DNA of 32,615 nt from an uncultured Lachnospiraceae bacterium (GTDB lineage: Bacteria; Bacillota; Clostridia; Lachnospirales; Lachnospiraceae): assembly GCA_900553355.1 (NCBI GenBank), contig USDK01000033.1, positions 1 to 32,615 on the forward strand, read 5' to 3'. Within the stretch, counting starts at the first letter, position 1, and every line of letters begins with the position of its first letter. The position numbers were made by a program, and so were the translations under genes. The notes under the pieces are model-generated. The model searched no databases and had not been told where the DNA came from. It saw only the letters and a list, made by a program, of their open reading frames with translations. Positions 1 to 7,834 of the stretch are shown here, piece by piece.

Positions 1-48
1 AAAAAGATGCTGCCGCATCTATGATTTCCTAATCATTGATGCGACAGC
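1..48 (-). terminator. Intrinsic terminator of the P5C dehydrogenase gene
   Basis: Read on the minus strand, an 18-bp stem (31-48 with 9-26, one A-A mismatch and one G-U pair) closes a 4-nt AGGA loop. It is followed by ATC and a T run (plus-strand positions 1-5 are all A), which reaches the window edge. It starts 18 bp after the stop codon of the leftward aldehyde dehydrogenase gene, so it most likely ends that transcript. Confidence 0.85.
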
Positions 49-66
49 CCCTTCATCATGCGTTGA

Positions 67-1614
67 TTAACTTAAATCTTCGGTAATAGATTTCAGATTC
101 ATGAAGTTGGTCAGATAATCGCTGGTTCCTGTCTTGGCATCGGTTCCAGACATGTTGAAGCCGCCGAACGGATGCTGCAGGACTACGGCTGCGGTGGATT
201 TCCGGTTGAAGTAGAGGTTTCCTACCTGGAATTCTACTTTGGCTTTCTGGATATGTTCTCTGGTCTCACTATAGACAGAGCCTGTCAGGCCGTACTCGGT
301 CTGGTTTGCAATCTCCAGGGCTTCGTCAAAGGAGTTTACTTTGACAACGGCGAGGACAGGTCCAAAGATTTCTTCATTGGCAATCCGGGCATCTTTGTCT
401 ACATCGCGTACCACGGTAGGATCGATATAGTATCCCTTCTCGTCACTGTAGGTTCCTCCGTATACGATCTTGCCCTCTTTTCTGGCAACTTCAATATATC
501 CGGTAATGCTGTCGTAAGCGCCCTGATTGATGACCGGACCCATCGGTGCATTGCTGGCTCCGCTTCCCTGATTTTCTTTGAGAGCCGCCGCACATTTTAC
601 TACTTCATCGACGAACTCATCATACACGTCGCTCATGACCAGAGCGCGTGAGCAGGCGGAGCATTTCTGCCCCTGGAAAGTAAAGGCAGAGCTTGCCACT
701 CCCTCGGCAGCTTTCCTGATATCTGCGGTAGAGTCTACGATGATGGCATTCTTTCCGCCCATCTCGGCAACGACACGTTTCAGCCATTTCTGGCCGTCGG
801 CTACCTTTGCAGCATTTTCATTAATGCGGCATCCGACAGCTTTTGATCCGGTGAAGTTGATAAATCTGGTGCGTGGGTGCTCTACGATATAGTCGCCGAT
901 CTCAGAACCTGATCCTGGAATGTAATTAACAGTCCCTGCCGGGAATCCGGCTTTCAGGCAGAGTTCTACAAACTTATAGGCTACGATCGGTGTGTCGGAA
1001 GAAGGCTTGCAGATAACGCTGTTTCCGGTCACAAGAGCTGCTGTAACCATGCCTCCGCAGATGGAAAGTGGGAAGTTCCACGGCGGAATGATGGCGCCGA
1101 CGCCGATTGGTATGTAGATACATTTGGTATATTCATCCGTTGGGATTAGTTCCAGTCCCTTGTCCAGATTTGCCATATGCATGGCATAGGAATTAAAGAA
1201 ATCCAGCGCTTCACAGAGCTCTCCATCTGCTTCGCCCCAGTTTTTACCGCTTTCCTCAACATTCCATGCATCCAGGATAAAACGATTTTCCTCTACCAGT
1301 CTTGCAAGTCTTTTCAGGCAGCGGATCCGCTCTTCAGCTGGAGTACGGCTCCAGGTCTGAAATGCCTCGTCAGCAGTTTTTATCGCTTTGTCAGCCAGTT
1401 CACGGCTGCAGGAGCTGGCATATCCCAGCACTTCTTTTGTGGCGGGAGACAGAGAAGTGATCTTCTTTTCTGTTTCAATCTTTTCTCCGCCGATGATCAG
1501 AGGATAGGTCTTACCCTTTTCAGCCTGCACCTGCTGAAAAGCTTCTTCCATCTTCTGACGATTCTCTGGTACGGAGAAGTCAAGTTCTGCCGCATTTTTA
1601 AATCCTGTAATCAT
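67..1614 (-). CDS. rocA: L-glutamate gamma-semialdehyde (1-pyrroline-5-carboxylate) dehydrogenase, RocA type
   Basis: NAD-dependent aldehyde dehydrogenase of 515 residues that oxidises glutamate gamma-semialdehyde, the open form of P5C, to glutamate in proline/arginine catabolism; cytosolic. Seen: PWN at 178-180, the cofactor-domain FTGS motif, catalytic Glu284 in AEMGGK and catalytic Cys318 in FQGQKCSACSR. The GQKWLKRVVAEMGGK and QGQKCSACSR signatures are typical of RocA/PutA-C rather than generic ALDHs, and the length fits RocA (about 515). An in-frame ATG lies further upstream at 1647, but ATG 1614 has AGGAGG 7 nt before it and gives the family N-terminus, so it was chosen. It is a single-gene unit with its own promoter (1683-1711) and terminator (1-48). 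No proline dehydrogenase is visible. Family membership is firm; the exact substrate is inferred. Confidence 0.9.
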   Translation of the reverse strand: MITGFKNAAELDFSVPENRQKMEEAFQQVQAEKGKTYPLIIGGEKIETEKKITSLSPATKEVLGYASSCSRELADKAIKTADEAFQTWSRTPAEERIRCLKRLARLVEENRFILDAWNVEESGKNWGEADGELCEALDFFNSYAMHMANLDKGLELIPTDEYTKCIYIPIGVGAIIPPWNFPLSICGGMVTAALVTGNSVICKPSSDTPIVAYKFVELCLKAGFPAGTVNYIPGSGSEIGDYIVEHPRTRFINFTGSKAVGCRINENAAKVADGQKWLKRVVAEMGGKNAIIVDSTADIRKAAEGVASSAFTFQGQKCSACSRALVMSDVYDEFVDEVVKCAAALKENQGSGASNAPMGPVINQGAYDSITGYIEVARKEGKIVYGGTYSDEKGYYIDPTVVRDVDKDARIANEEIFGPVLAVVKVNSFDEALEIANQTEYGLTGSVYSETREHIQKAKVEFQVGNLYFNRKSTAAVVLQHPFGGFNMSGTDAKTGTSDYLTNFMNLKSITEDLS

Positions 1615-1682
1615 TTTTGTGCCTCCTCTTAATGCTAAATTAACCAATAACTAATCAGCCAAGCTAATAGCGGTCTTTCTTT

Positions 1683-1711
1683 AGTATATCAAAAAAGTCA
1701 TTTTCAGACAA
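1683..1711 (-). promoter_or_regulatory. Sigma-A promoter for the P5C dehydrogenase gene
   Basis: On the minus strand, TTGTCT (1706-1711) and TATACT (1683-1688) are separated by exactly 17 bp. The predicted transcript would start near 1676, giving a leader of about 60 nt before the ATG at 1614. No operator dyad is obvious. Confidence 0.6.
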
Positions 1712-1741
1712 TCAATTTATTTCGGTAAATTAGCAGAGTAA

Positions 1742-2371
1742 TGCATTCAGGAAGGCCTGAGAGAGGAGATTGAAAAAAACGGCGGCACCTGTCTTCCGGT
1801 ACCCTGTGACGTGACAAAAGAAGAGCAGGTGGTTCAGGGAGTCCAGAAAGTGATCGACACCTGGGGGAAAATCGATATTCTTGTCAATAACGCAGGCGCT
1901 ATGGCTTACTGTTCGACTACGGAACTTCCACTGGAGCGGTGGCAGAATGTGGTGGATATCAGTCTGACCGGATATTTTCTGATGGCAAGAGAGTGTGGAA
2001 AGAACATGATCAAAAATCAGTATGGACGGATTATCAATACGGCCTCTATGTTTGGAAAAATTTCAAGCTTTCATAATCCGATCCTGGCATATAATGCAAC
2101 CAAAGGAGCGATTCCGAATTTTACAAGAAGTCTTGCACAGGAATGGGCAGAATATAACATTACAGTTAATGCCATAGGACCGGGAGAATTCCCGTCGGAG
2201 ATGATGGTGTTTACGGATGAGGCACTGGAAGAACTGAAACAGAGATGTCCCATCGGAAGACCTGGAAAAATCGAGGAATTATGCGGGCAGCTGTTATTGT
2301 TTGCGTCGGAAAACAGTGCATATACCACAGGACAGACAATCTATATTGATGGAGGATGGACAGCAGTATAA
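1742..2371 (+). pseudogene. N-terminally truncated short-chain dehydrogenase/reductase
   Basis: The reading frame encodes the last three quarters of a classical SDR. It has the CDVT segment that normally follows beta-strand 3, the NNAG motif, a catalytic Ser (TASMFG), the YxxxK pair (YNATKGA) and the C-terminal IYIDGGW end. The first 45-50 residues, with the TGxxxGIG nucleotide-binding motif, are absent: a TAA at 1739 precedes the first SDR-like codons (GLREEIEKNGG, from about 1754). A GTG at 1811 is in frame but has no Shine-Dalgarno and would begin after the cofactor motif. The 5' part was therefore probably lost by deletion or rearrangement, and no full-length enzyme can be made. The original substrate cannot be told; the relatives are gluconate-5-dehydrogenase and 3-oxoacyl-ACP-reductase-like SDRs. 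Confidence 0.8.
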
Positions 2372-2390
2372 GTAAAAAGGAGAAGATAAG

Positions 2391-2432
2391 TCCCGGACAG
2401 TACTTGTAAAAAAGAACTGTCCGGGATTTTTT
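2391..2432 (+). terminator. Intrinsic terminator after the SDR remnant
   Basis: Perfect 11-bp stem TCCCGGACAGT (2391-2401) with its complement at 2416-2426, a 14-nt A-rich loop, then six T (2427-2432). It separates the SDR remnant from the MerR operon. Confidence 0.9.
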
Positions 2433-2445
2433 GTCGGGAAAAAGC

Positions 2446-2476
2446 TTGCTCGTGACGCGGCGTCATGAATTATAAT
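2446..2476 (+). promoter_or_regulatory. MerR-type promoter/operator (19-bp spacer with dyad)
   Basis: TTGCTC (2446-2451) and a perfect TATAAT (2471-2476) are 19 bp apart, longer than the usual 17. The spacer holds a perfect 13-bp palindrome made of TGACGC, a central G and GCGTCA (2453-2465). Long spacers with a central dyad are the hallmark of promoters twisted by MerR proteins, and the next gene encodes one. The expected transcript start (about 2483) lies just before the ribosome site at 2484-2489. Confidence 0.75.
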
Positions 2477-2497
2477 AGGAGCCAGGAGGAAGATAAG

Positions 2498-3298
2498 ATG
2501 AATAGAGAACGAGCAATTCCAAAAGGATTTATGACGGTAGGAGAACTGGCAAAGCAGATGGGAACGACGGTCCGGACTCTGCAGTATTATGACCGGGAAG
2601 GACTTTTGTGCCCGACTGCGCAGAGCGAGGGCGGACGAAGGCTTTATACATACAAGGATATGGTCAGGCTCCACCAGATCCAGGCGCTGAAGGCACTGGG
2701 ATTTTCCCTTGATGATATTAAGACCAGGCTGATATCCCTGGATACTCCGCAGGAAGTGGCGGAGGCATTGACGCAGCAGGCCCAGGCGATCCGGGAAAAG
2801 ATCGGGCAGCTCACAGAGACTTTGTCGGCGGTCGAAGCCTTAAAGGAAGAAGTACAGAAGATGCAGGAGGTGGACTTCAAGAAATATGCAGATATCGTGG
2901 TGAATCTCCAGATGCATAACGAATATTACTGGCTGATCAAACATTTTGACGATTCTATGCTGGATCATATCAGGGAACGCTTTGACCAGGGCAGCGGCCT
3001 TCGGTTTATCGGAAAGTTTCACGAGCTGACGGATCAGATCTTAGAATGCAGGGAGAAAGATCTGGCTCCGGAAGATGAAAAAGTGCAGACGCTGACTGCA
3101 CAATTCTGGGGAATGGTCGTGGAATTTACAGGCGGTGATATGAGCCTTCTTCCCAAGCTGATGGAGTTTGGAGACCTACAGGACGACCATGAGGACTGGA
3201 GCCGGAAACAGGCGCTTGTCAATGAATATCTCCAGCCGGCGCTGGAACTGTATTTTCAGAACAGTGGAATCAATCCATTCGGGGAGGTGCAGTCATGA
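2498..3298 (+). CDS. MerR-family transcriptional regulator (TipA-like C-terminal part)
   Basis: 266-residue regulator. The N-terminal winged helix-turn-helix is typical MerR: MTVGELAKQMGTTVRTLQYY, then REGLL and GGRRLYTYKD, followed by a long helix (QALKALGFSLDDIK and beyond) for dimerisation. The C-terminal 150 residues are helical and resemble the effector part of TipA-like drug-sensing MerRs, with no metal-binding cysteine pattern. Start 2498 has AGGAGG 8 nt upstream; an in-frame ATG at 2465 lies before the predicted transcript start, so it was rejected. The stop overlaps the ATPase start (ATGA), so it is translationally coupled to an exporter. The likely role, by context, is autoregulated activation of the exporter by a small ligand. 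The ligand is unknown. Confidence 0.88.
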   Translation: MNRERAIPKGFMTVGELAKQMGTTVRTLQYYDREGLLCPTAQSEGGRRLYTYKDMVRLHQIQALKALGFSLDDIKTRLISLDTPQEVAEALTQQAQAIREKIGQLTETLSAVEALKEEVQKMQEVDFKKYADIVVNLQMHNEYYWLIKHFDDSMLDHIRERFDQGSGLRFIGKFHELTDQILECREKDLAPEDEKVQTLTAQFWGMVVEFTGGDMSLLPKLMEFGDLQDDHEDWSRKQALVNEYLQPALELYFQNSGINPFGEVQS

Positions 3299-4110
3299 AA
3301 CCGGCGATCCAGGTATCAAAGCTGCGGAAAAGCTATGGCGCTCACCAGGTGTTAAGAAATCTTACCTTTACCGTGGAGTGTGGGGAAATCTTTGGCATTC
3401 TGGGAGTCAACGGCGCAGGGAAGACCACAACTCTGGAATGTATCGAAGGATTCCGGAAACATGAGGGAGGCAGGATCCAGATAAACGGAACCACAGGGAT
3501 CCAGCTTCAGTCGGCTGCTCTGCCTTCTTATATCCGGCCGATGGAAGCGGTGCATCTGTTTGCAAAATGGAAGAAGGCCGAGGCGGATCCGGAAGTGCTG
3601 ACAGCCCTTGGAATTGAAGAACTGGGGAGAAAAACCTACCAGGAGCTGTCTACAGGACAAAAACGGAGGCTTCATCTGGCTCTGGCGCTGACGAATGATC
3701 CGGATATTCTTTTTCTGGATGAACCCACGGCAGGGCTGGACGTGGAAGGAAGAAAGGCTCTGCATGAAGAAGTACGCAGGCTGCAGAAAAGAGGAAAGAC
3801 AATTATCCTGGCCAGCCATGATATGGCAGAGGTGGAGGAACTCTGCAGCCGGATCTTAATCTTAAATCAGGGGAAAGCCGCTTTTCTGGGAACAACACAA
3901 GAGCTGGCAGAAAAGATGAGAAAGCGCTATCAGATCAGGATTAGGACCAAGAATGAGGAGGAAACTTATTCTACAGACAATATTGAAGATACGCTGCTGG
4001 AAGTTTTGACAGAATATCGAAGGAATGGAAAGAAAATCCAGGATATCCGGATCAGCCGCGGAACGCTGGAGGAGCATTTTATGGAACTGGCAAAGGAGGG
4101 AGCCAAATGA
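3295..4110 (+). CDS. ABC exporter ATP-binding protein (ABC-2 / drug-exporter type)
   Basis: 271-residue ATPase with Walker A at 37-45 (GVNGAGKTT), a Q-loop near residue 70, signature LSTGQ at 118-122, Walker B DILFLDE at 137-143 and an H-loop ASHDMAE. The C-terminal 80 residues form the extra domain seen in CcmA/DrrA-type exporters. It overlaps the MerR gene by 4 bp and the permease gene by 4 bp (ATGA in both cases), so the three form one transcriptional unit. It probably powers efflux of the compound sensed by the MerR protein; the substrate cannot be read from sequence. Confidence 0.92.
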   Translation: MKPAIQVSKLRKSYGAHQVLRNLTFTVECGEIFGILGVNGAGKTTTLECIEGFRKHEGGRIQINGTTGIQLQSAALPSYIRPMEAVHLFAKWKKAEADPEVLTALGIEELGRKTYQELSTGQKRRLHLALALTNDPDILFLDEPTAGLDVEGRKALHEEVRRLQKRGKTIILASHDMAEVEELCSRILILNQGKAAFLGTTQELAEKMRKRYQIRIRTKNEEETYSTDNIEDTLLEVLTEYRRNGKKIQDIRISRGTLEEHFMELAKEGAK

Positions 4111-4820
4111 GTGCATTTTTATACGGGATAGGTCTGCAGTTTCGGATGGATATCCGCAGCAGGTCCCTTCTGGTCACCTGTTATCTGGTGCCCCTTATGT
4201 TTTTTGCGGTGATGGGTGGGATCTTTACATCTCTGATGCCGGAAGCAAAGGAGACTCTGACGGCTTCCATGACCGTCATGGGTGTATCCATGGGAGCGCT
4301 GATCGGAGTTCCGCCTTCTTTGGTGGAAATCTACGGGACAGAGGTGAAAAAGATGTATCATGCCGGAGGGGCGCCACAGTGCTTTGGCCTGGCCGCGCTT
4401 ATATTTTCCTCCTTTGTCCACCTGATGATTATGAGTGGGATCCTGCTTCTTGCGGCTCCGGTCATGTTTGATGCAAGGATTCCTTCGAACATCCTGGTAT
4501 ATCTTGTGAAGCTGGCTTTTTTCCTGGTGGTGTCACTTGCCCTTGCCTGTGTGCTGGGGCTTAGTGTGAAGAGTCAGGCGAAGCTGACCATGCTATGCCA
4601 GGTGGCCTTTCTGCCGTCGATCCTGTTGTCCGGTATCATGTTTCCGGCAGAACTATTGCCGGACTTTTTGGAGCAGGCAGGAAGAATCTTTCCGGCTTAC
4701 TGGGGATACCGTCTGCTGGCAGGGATGGGAAGCTGGAGTGAGAATACCTTTTCGATGATCCTGATTTTCCTTGTGACGGTGATCCTGGCGGTTTTCTTTG
4801 TACGCAGACAAGATGTATGA
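4107..4820 (+). CDS. ABC-2 type exporter permease
   Basis: 237-residue integral membrane protein with about six hydrophobic segments (roughly residues 20-42, 53-72, 90-115, 125-150, 155-175 and 215-232). This is the architecture of ABC-2 permeases paired with DrrA/CcmA-like ATPases. Start 4107 overlaps the ATPase stop by 4 bp. No terminator follows; 79 bp separate it from the next gene, which has its own promoter-like site. It is the membrane half of the MerR-linked exporter. Confidence 0.87.
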   Translation: MSAFLYGIGLQFRMDIRSRSLLVTCYLVPLMFFAVMGGIFTSLMPEAKETLTASMTVMGVSMGALIGVPPSLVEIYGTEVKKMYHAGGAPQCFGLAALIFSSFVHLMIMSGILLLAAPVMFDARIPSNILVYLVKLAFFLVVSLALACVLGLSVKSQAKLTMLCQVAFLPSILLSGIMFPAELLPDFLEQAGRIFPAYWGYRLLAGMGSWSENTFSMILIFLVTVILAVFFVRRQDV

Positions 4821-4860
4821 ATTAATTTTTGCCTGGAAGATGCCATTAGCCTTCGGAATA

Positions 4861-4869
4861 TGCTATACT
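4861..4869 (+). promoter_or_regulatory. Extended -10 promoter for the acetyltransferase gene
   Basis: TGC immediately followed by TATACT (4864-4869) forms an extended -10 element. The -35 region (TGCCAT) is poor, as expected for this class. The start would be near 4876, about 24 nt before the TTG start codon at 4900. Confidence 0.45.
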
Positions 4870-4899
4870 TCAAGAATAAAGGCAAAAGGGGATGATAGC

Positions 4900-5415
4900 T
4901 TGAAGGTGGAATTAAGATGTTGGACACTGGAGGACAAAAAGCAGTTAATGAACATCTGTAATACGGTAGACAGAAGCTATCTTTCGGATCGTCTGCCGGA
5001 TCCATACACAGAAGAAAGCGCAAAATGGTGGCTTCGTATGGTTCTGGAGCATGACGGGAAGGATGGCATTTTCCGGGCAATTACTGTGGATGGAAGAATC
5101 ATCGGGAATATTTCCGTAGAACAAAAAGAAGATGTCTACCGGCAGGATGCAGAGATCGGATACATGCTGATAACGAAAGAATGGTCCAGAGGGATCATGA
5201 CAAAGGCTGTGGAAGCAATCTGCAGGGAGGCATTTGAAAAGCTGGGGATCATTCGTATTACCGGGCTGGTCTATGAGCCAAATACGGCATCCAGGAAGGT
5301 CCTGGAGAAGAATGGGTTCGAGCTGGAAGGACTCATGAAACATGCGGTGGTGAAGAATGGGAACGTCTATAACCTGTGTGTTTATGGAAAACAACGGGAA
5401 GCGGTGGAGGAATAG
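4900..5415 (+). CDS. GNAT N-acetyltransferase, RimJ/RimL type
   Basis: 171-residue acetyltransferase of the RimJ/RimL branch (Acetyltransf_3). Seen: the N-terminal LRCWTLEDKKQL start, a central beta-strand IGNISVEQ, the acetyl-CoA loop SRGIMTKAV and the closing RITGLVYEPNTASRKVLEK-type helix, with NGFELEG characteristic of the family. TTG at 4900 was chosen because AAGGGG lies 9 nt upstream and the protein then begins like its relatives; ORF extension further upstream has no ribosome site. The stop (TAG, 5413-5415) directly abuts the next start. The target could be a ribosomal protein, a drug or a small amine. Confidence 0.87.
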   Translation: MKVELRCWTLEDKKQLMNICNTVDRSYLSDRLPDPYTEESAKWWLRMVLEHDGKDGIFRAITVDGRIIGNISVEQKEDVYRQDAEIGYMLITKEWSRGIMTKAVEAICREAFEKLGIIRITGLVYEPNTASRKVLEKNGFELEGLMKHAVVKNGNVYNLCVYGKQREAVEE

Positions 5416-6390
5416 ATGCGAAAAGTGATTGTGATCGGAAGTCCTGGCGCTGGGAAAAGCACTTTTGCAAGGAAGCTAAGAGATGTATCCAGACTCCCCT
5501 TGTATTATCTGGATCTTTTATGGCATAAGGAAGACAGGACCAATGTGACAAAAGAAGAATTTGACCAAGAGCTCCAGGAAATCCTGACAAAAGATGCATG
5601 GATCATTGACGGCAACTATAAACGGACGCTGGAAAAGAGGTTGGAAGAATGTGATACGGTATTTCTTCTGGATTATCCGGTGGAGGTCTGTCTGGAAGGT
5701 GTCAGATCCCGGATCGGGAAGGAAAGAGAGGACATGCCCTGGACAGAGACTGAGTTTGACCCACAGTTCCGGCAGTGGATCTTAGATTTTCCGAGAGATC
5801 AGCTTCCCGAGATTTACCGGCTGCTTAAGCAGTATAAAGACAGCAGGCACATTCATGTTTTTCGATCCCGTGAAGATGCGGAAACGTATCTGAAGAGTTT
5901 CTGGGAAGAAGAGATGTGGATCGTACCGGCATATGACTTTCCGGAGGAAGTTGGAGCTTTGTTCCAGGAGTATACGCAGATGCTGGTTGATCAGGATCCG
6001 GCATTTCAGCAATATCTGGAGATTCAGAATTATGATGAGGAATTAAAGCATCTGGAAGAGAAATATGGGATGCAGGAAGGAAGACTGTATCTGGCCTTTT
6101 GCGGAGATAGGGCAGCAGGCTGTATCGGACTGAAAAAGATCGGTGAAGGAAAGTGTGAGATGAAGCGGCTGTATGTGCGGCCGGAATTCCGGGGATGCCA
6201 TATTGGAGGCAGGCTGATCCGGAGAATCATTGAAGATGCAAAAGAGATTGGCTATCAGTATATGTTTCTGGATACACTGCCGTTCCTGGAAAGCGCTATC
6301 CATATGTATAAAAAGTATGGATTTTATGAGATTGAAAGCTATAATGACAGCCCCATGGATAATTCCATCTATATGAGACTGGATTTATAG
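5416..6390 (+). CDS. P-loop kinase-like domain fused to a GNAT acetyltransferase
   Basis: 324 residues in two domains. Residues 1-165 form an adenylate-kinase-like P-loop protein: Walker A GSPGAGKS at 8-15, a lid-like middle and WIIDGNYKRT, as in the FlaR/'topology modulation' group of small putative kinases. Residues 172-324 form a GNAT domain with a long N-terminal helix, the CEMKRLYVRPEFRG strand and acetyl-CoA loop RGCHIGG, and a C-terminal YKKYGFYEIESY. Both parts normally occur as separate proteins. The joint around SFWEEEMWIVPAYDF shows no stop or frame change, so this is a true fusion. The start directly follows the preceding stop, which indicates coupling. Function unknown: a nucleotide-dependent modification enzyme is possible but not shown. 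Confidence 0.82.
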   Translation: MRKVIVIGSPGAGKSTFARKLRDVSRLPLYYLDLLWHKEDRTNVTKEEFDQELQEILTKDAWIIDGNYKRTLEKRLEECDTVFLLDYPVEVCLEGVRSRIGKEREDMPWTETEFDPQFRQWILDFPRDQLPEIYRLLKQYKDSRHIHVFRSREDAETYLKSFWEEEMWIVPAYDFPEEVGALFQEYTQMLVDQDPAFQQYLEIQNYDEELKHLEEKYGMQEGRLYLAFCGDRAAGCIGLKKIGEGKCEMKRLYVRPEFRGCHIGGRLIRRIIEDAKEIGYQYMFLDTLPFLESAIHMYKKYGFYEIESYNDSPMDNSIYMRLDL

Positions 6391-6428
6391 GTAAGGAATA
6401 TTACGGAGAAGACAGAAGGAGACGAAGA

Positions 6429-7040
6429 ATGAAGAGCTTGGATTTTGGAAGATTTCAATGGACGAGGGAACCGGAAAGTTCTAAGATTGCGGACGGTGTA
6501 ATTGAGGTTGTCACAAAACCTCATACAGATCTGTGGCAGAGAACCTATTATCATTTCAGGAATGACAACGCGCCGGTCTTCCAGATGGAGACGGAAGAAC
6601 AGTATTTCAGTTTTGTCGTCCGCACAGATTTTTCTCAGAGTCATCATCGGTTTGACCAGTGCGGTGTTGTAATGTATCTGGACAGTGAAAACTGGCTGAA
6701 GGGTTCGATCGAGTATGAGAATGAAGAATTCCAGCATCTGGGAAGTGTAGTCACAAACGAAGGATATTCGGACTGGGCGACTACCGAGATCAGCGCAGAC
6801 ATCAAGTCTATGTGGTACAGGCTTAGCCGGCGAGAGGACGATTACTGTATCGAATGCTCTCGTGACGGTATCCGTTTTCAGCAGATGCGGATCTGCCACA
6901 TGAAAAAAGGAGGCGGAAAGATCCGGTTTGGCATCTATGCCTGTTCACCGGAAGAATCGTCTTTTAAGGCAGTATTTTCGGAGATGGAACTGACAGACTG
7001 CAAATGGAAAGCCCATGACGGGCAGCAGCCGGATGAATAA
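6429..7040 (+). CDS. DUF1349-type concanavalin-like protein
   Basis: 203-residue soluble protein of the DUF1349 group (lectin/glucanase fold, 'regulation of enolase 1'-like). Typical features seen are WQRTYYHFRNDNAP near the N-terminus, FDQCGVVMYLDSENWLKGSIEYE in the middle, and the closing strand IRFGIYACSPEESSFKAVFSEM. There is no signal peptide, so it is cytosolic. The ribosome site AAGGAG is 9 nt before the ATG. It lies 38 bp after the fusion gene with no terminator between, so it is probably cotranscribed. The biochemical role of the family is not settled. Confidence 0.8.
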   Translation: MKSLDFGRFQWTREPESSKIADGVIEVVTKPHTDLWQRTYYHFRNDNAPVFQMETEEQYFSFVVRTDFSQSHHRFDQCGVVMYLDSENWLKGSIEYENEEFQHLGSVVTNEGYSDWATTEISADIKSMWYRLSRREDDYCIECSRDGIRFQQMRICHMKKGGGKIRFGIYACSPEESSFKAVFSEMELTDCKWKAHDGQQPDE

Positions 7041-7174
7041 GCAAAAGGGAAGAATGAAAAAGAAGGGGAAATGATGACGAAAACAGAGCGGTTTGATGAA
7101 AATTGGGGATCACCGGAATCTGGATCTGTACATAGAAAGCCAGAAAAAACTGTGATTGATCGAGAGGAAGAAGC

Positions 7175-7834
7175 ATGGACCAATATACAAAGATCAAGGT
7201 GGAATTTGAAAAGAATCAGAATCCCGAAAATGCTGTGAAGATGGCAAAATATATGAAAAATCTTTTCCCATTTTATGGAATCCCAACGCCCCAAAGGAAG
7301 AAGCTGTATCGGGATTTTTTAAAAGAAGAGAAGAAGAAGGGAGAGGTGGACTGGGGATTTCTGGATCAGTGCTATGCAGATGAACACCGGGAATTTCAGT
7401 ATCTGGTTTTTGATTATCTTGCTGTAATGCAGAAATCTCTTACCTATGGGGATATTCCTAAAATCTGGAAATATATCAAAGAAAAACAGTGGTGGGACAG
7501 CATTGACTGCCTGGATCGGATCGTTGGAGAGATTGGCCTAAGTGACAGTCGTGTGGATGAATTGATGCTTCAGTGGTCTTTGGATGAGGATCTCTGGGTG
7601 AGACGCCTTGCAATTGACCATCAGCTACTGCGAAAAGAGAAGACAAACCGGGAACTGCTCGGACAGATTATTGTCAATAACCTGGGAAGCAAAGAATTCT
7701 TTATCAATAAAGCCATCGGATGGAGTTTAAGGGATTATTCCAAGACGGATCCCGAGTGGGTGAAGGATTTTATTGATCAGTATAAGGACAGGATGGATAA
7801 ATTGAGTATCCGGGAAGGATCAAAGTATTTATGA
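7175..7834 (+). CDS. AlkD-type DNA alkylation repair glycosylase
   Basis: 219-residue all-helical HEAT-like protein of the AlkC/AlkD family, which removes N3- and N7-alkylated purines from DNA. Recognised by NLFPFYGIPTPQRK near the N-terminus, the WWDSIDCLDRIVG segment (the W and D expected to line the active site), LWVRRLAIDHQL carrying the conserved Arg, and FFINKAIGWSLRDYSK towards the end. Length fits AlkD (220-240). It overlaps the flavin reductase start (ATGA). The 134 bp upstream hold no convincing gene. An alkyltransferase-like gene follows two genes later, so alkylation repair is a theme of this stretch. Confidence 0.88.
   Translation: MDQYTKIKVEFEKNQNPENAVKMAKYMKNLFPFYGIPTPQRKKLYRDFLKEEKKKGEVDWGFLDQCYADEHREFQYLVFDYLAVMQKSLTYGDIPKIWKYIKEKQWWDSIDCLDRIVGEIGLSDSRVDELMLQWSLDEDLWVRRLAIDHQLLRKEKTNRELLGQIIVNNLGSKEFFINKAIGWSLRDYSKTDPEWVKDFIDQYKDRMDKLSIREGSKYL

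Noticed and set aside
172..1632. Several plus-strand frames opposite the P5C dehydrogenase gene
   Set aside because: They are shadows of the conserved minus-strand gene and lack start signals and family likeness.
7071..7238. A 55-codon frame (MMTKTERFDE...) with AAGGGG upstream
   Set aside because: Its second part overlaps the start of the AlkD-type gene in another frame and has odd composition; no family likeness was seen. Kept out as a chance frame.
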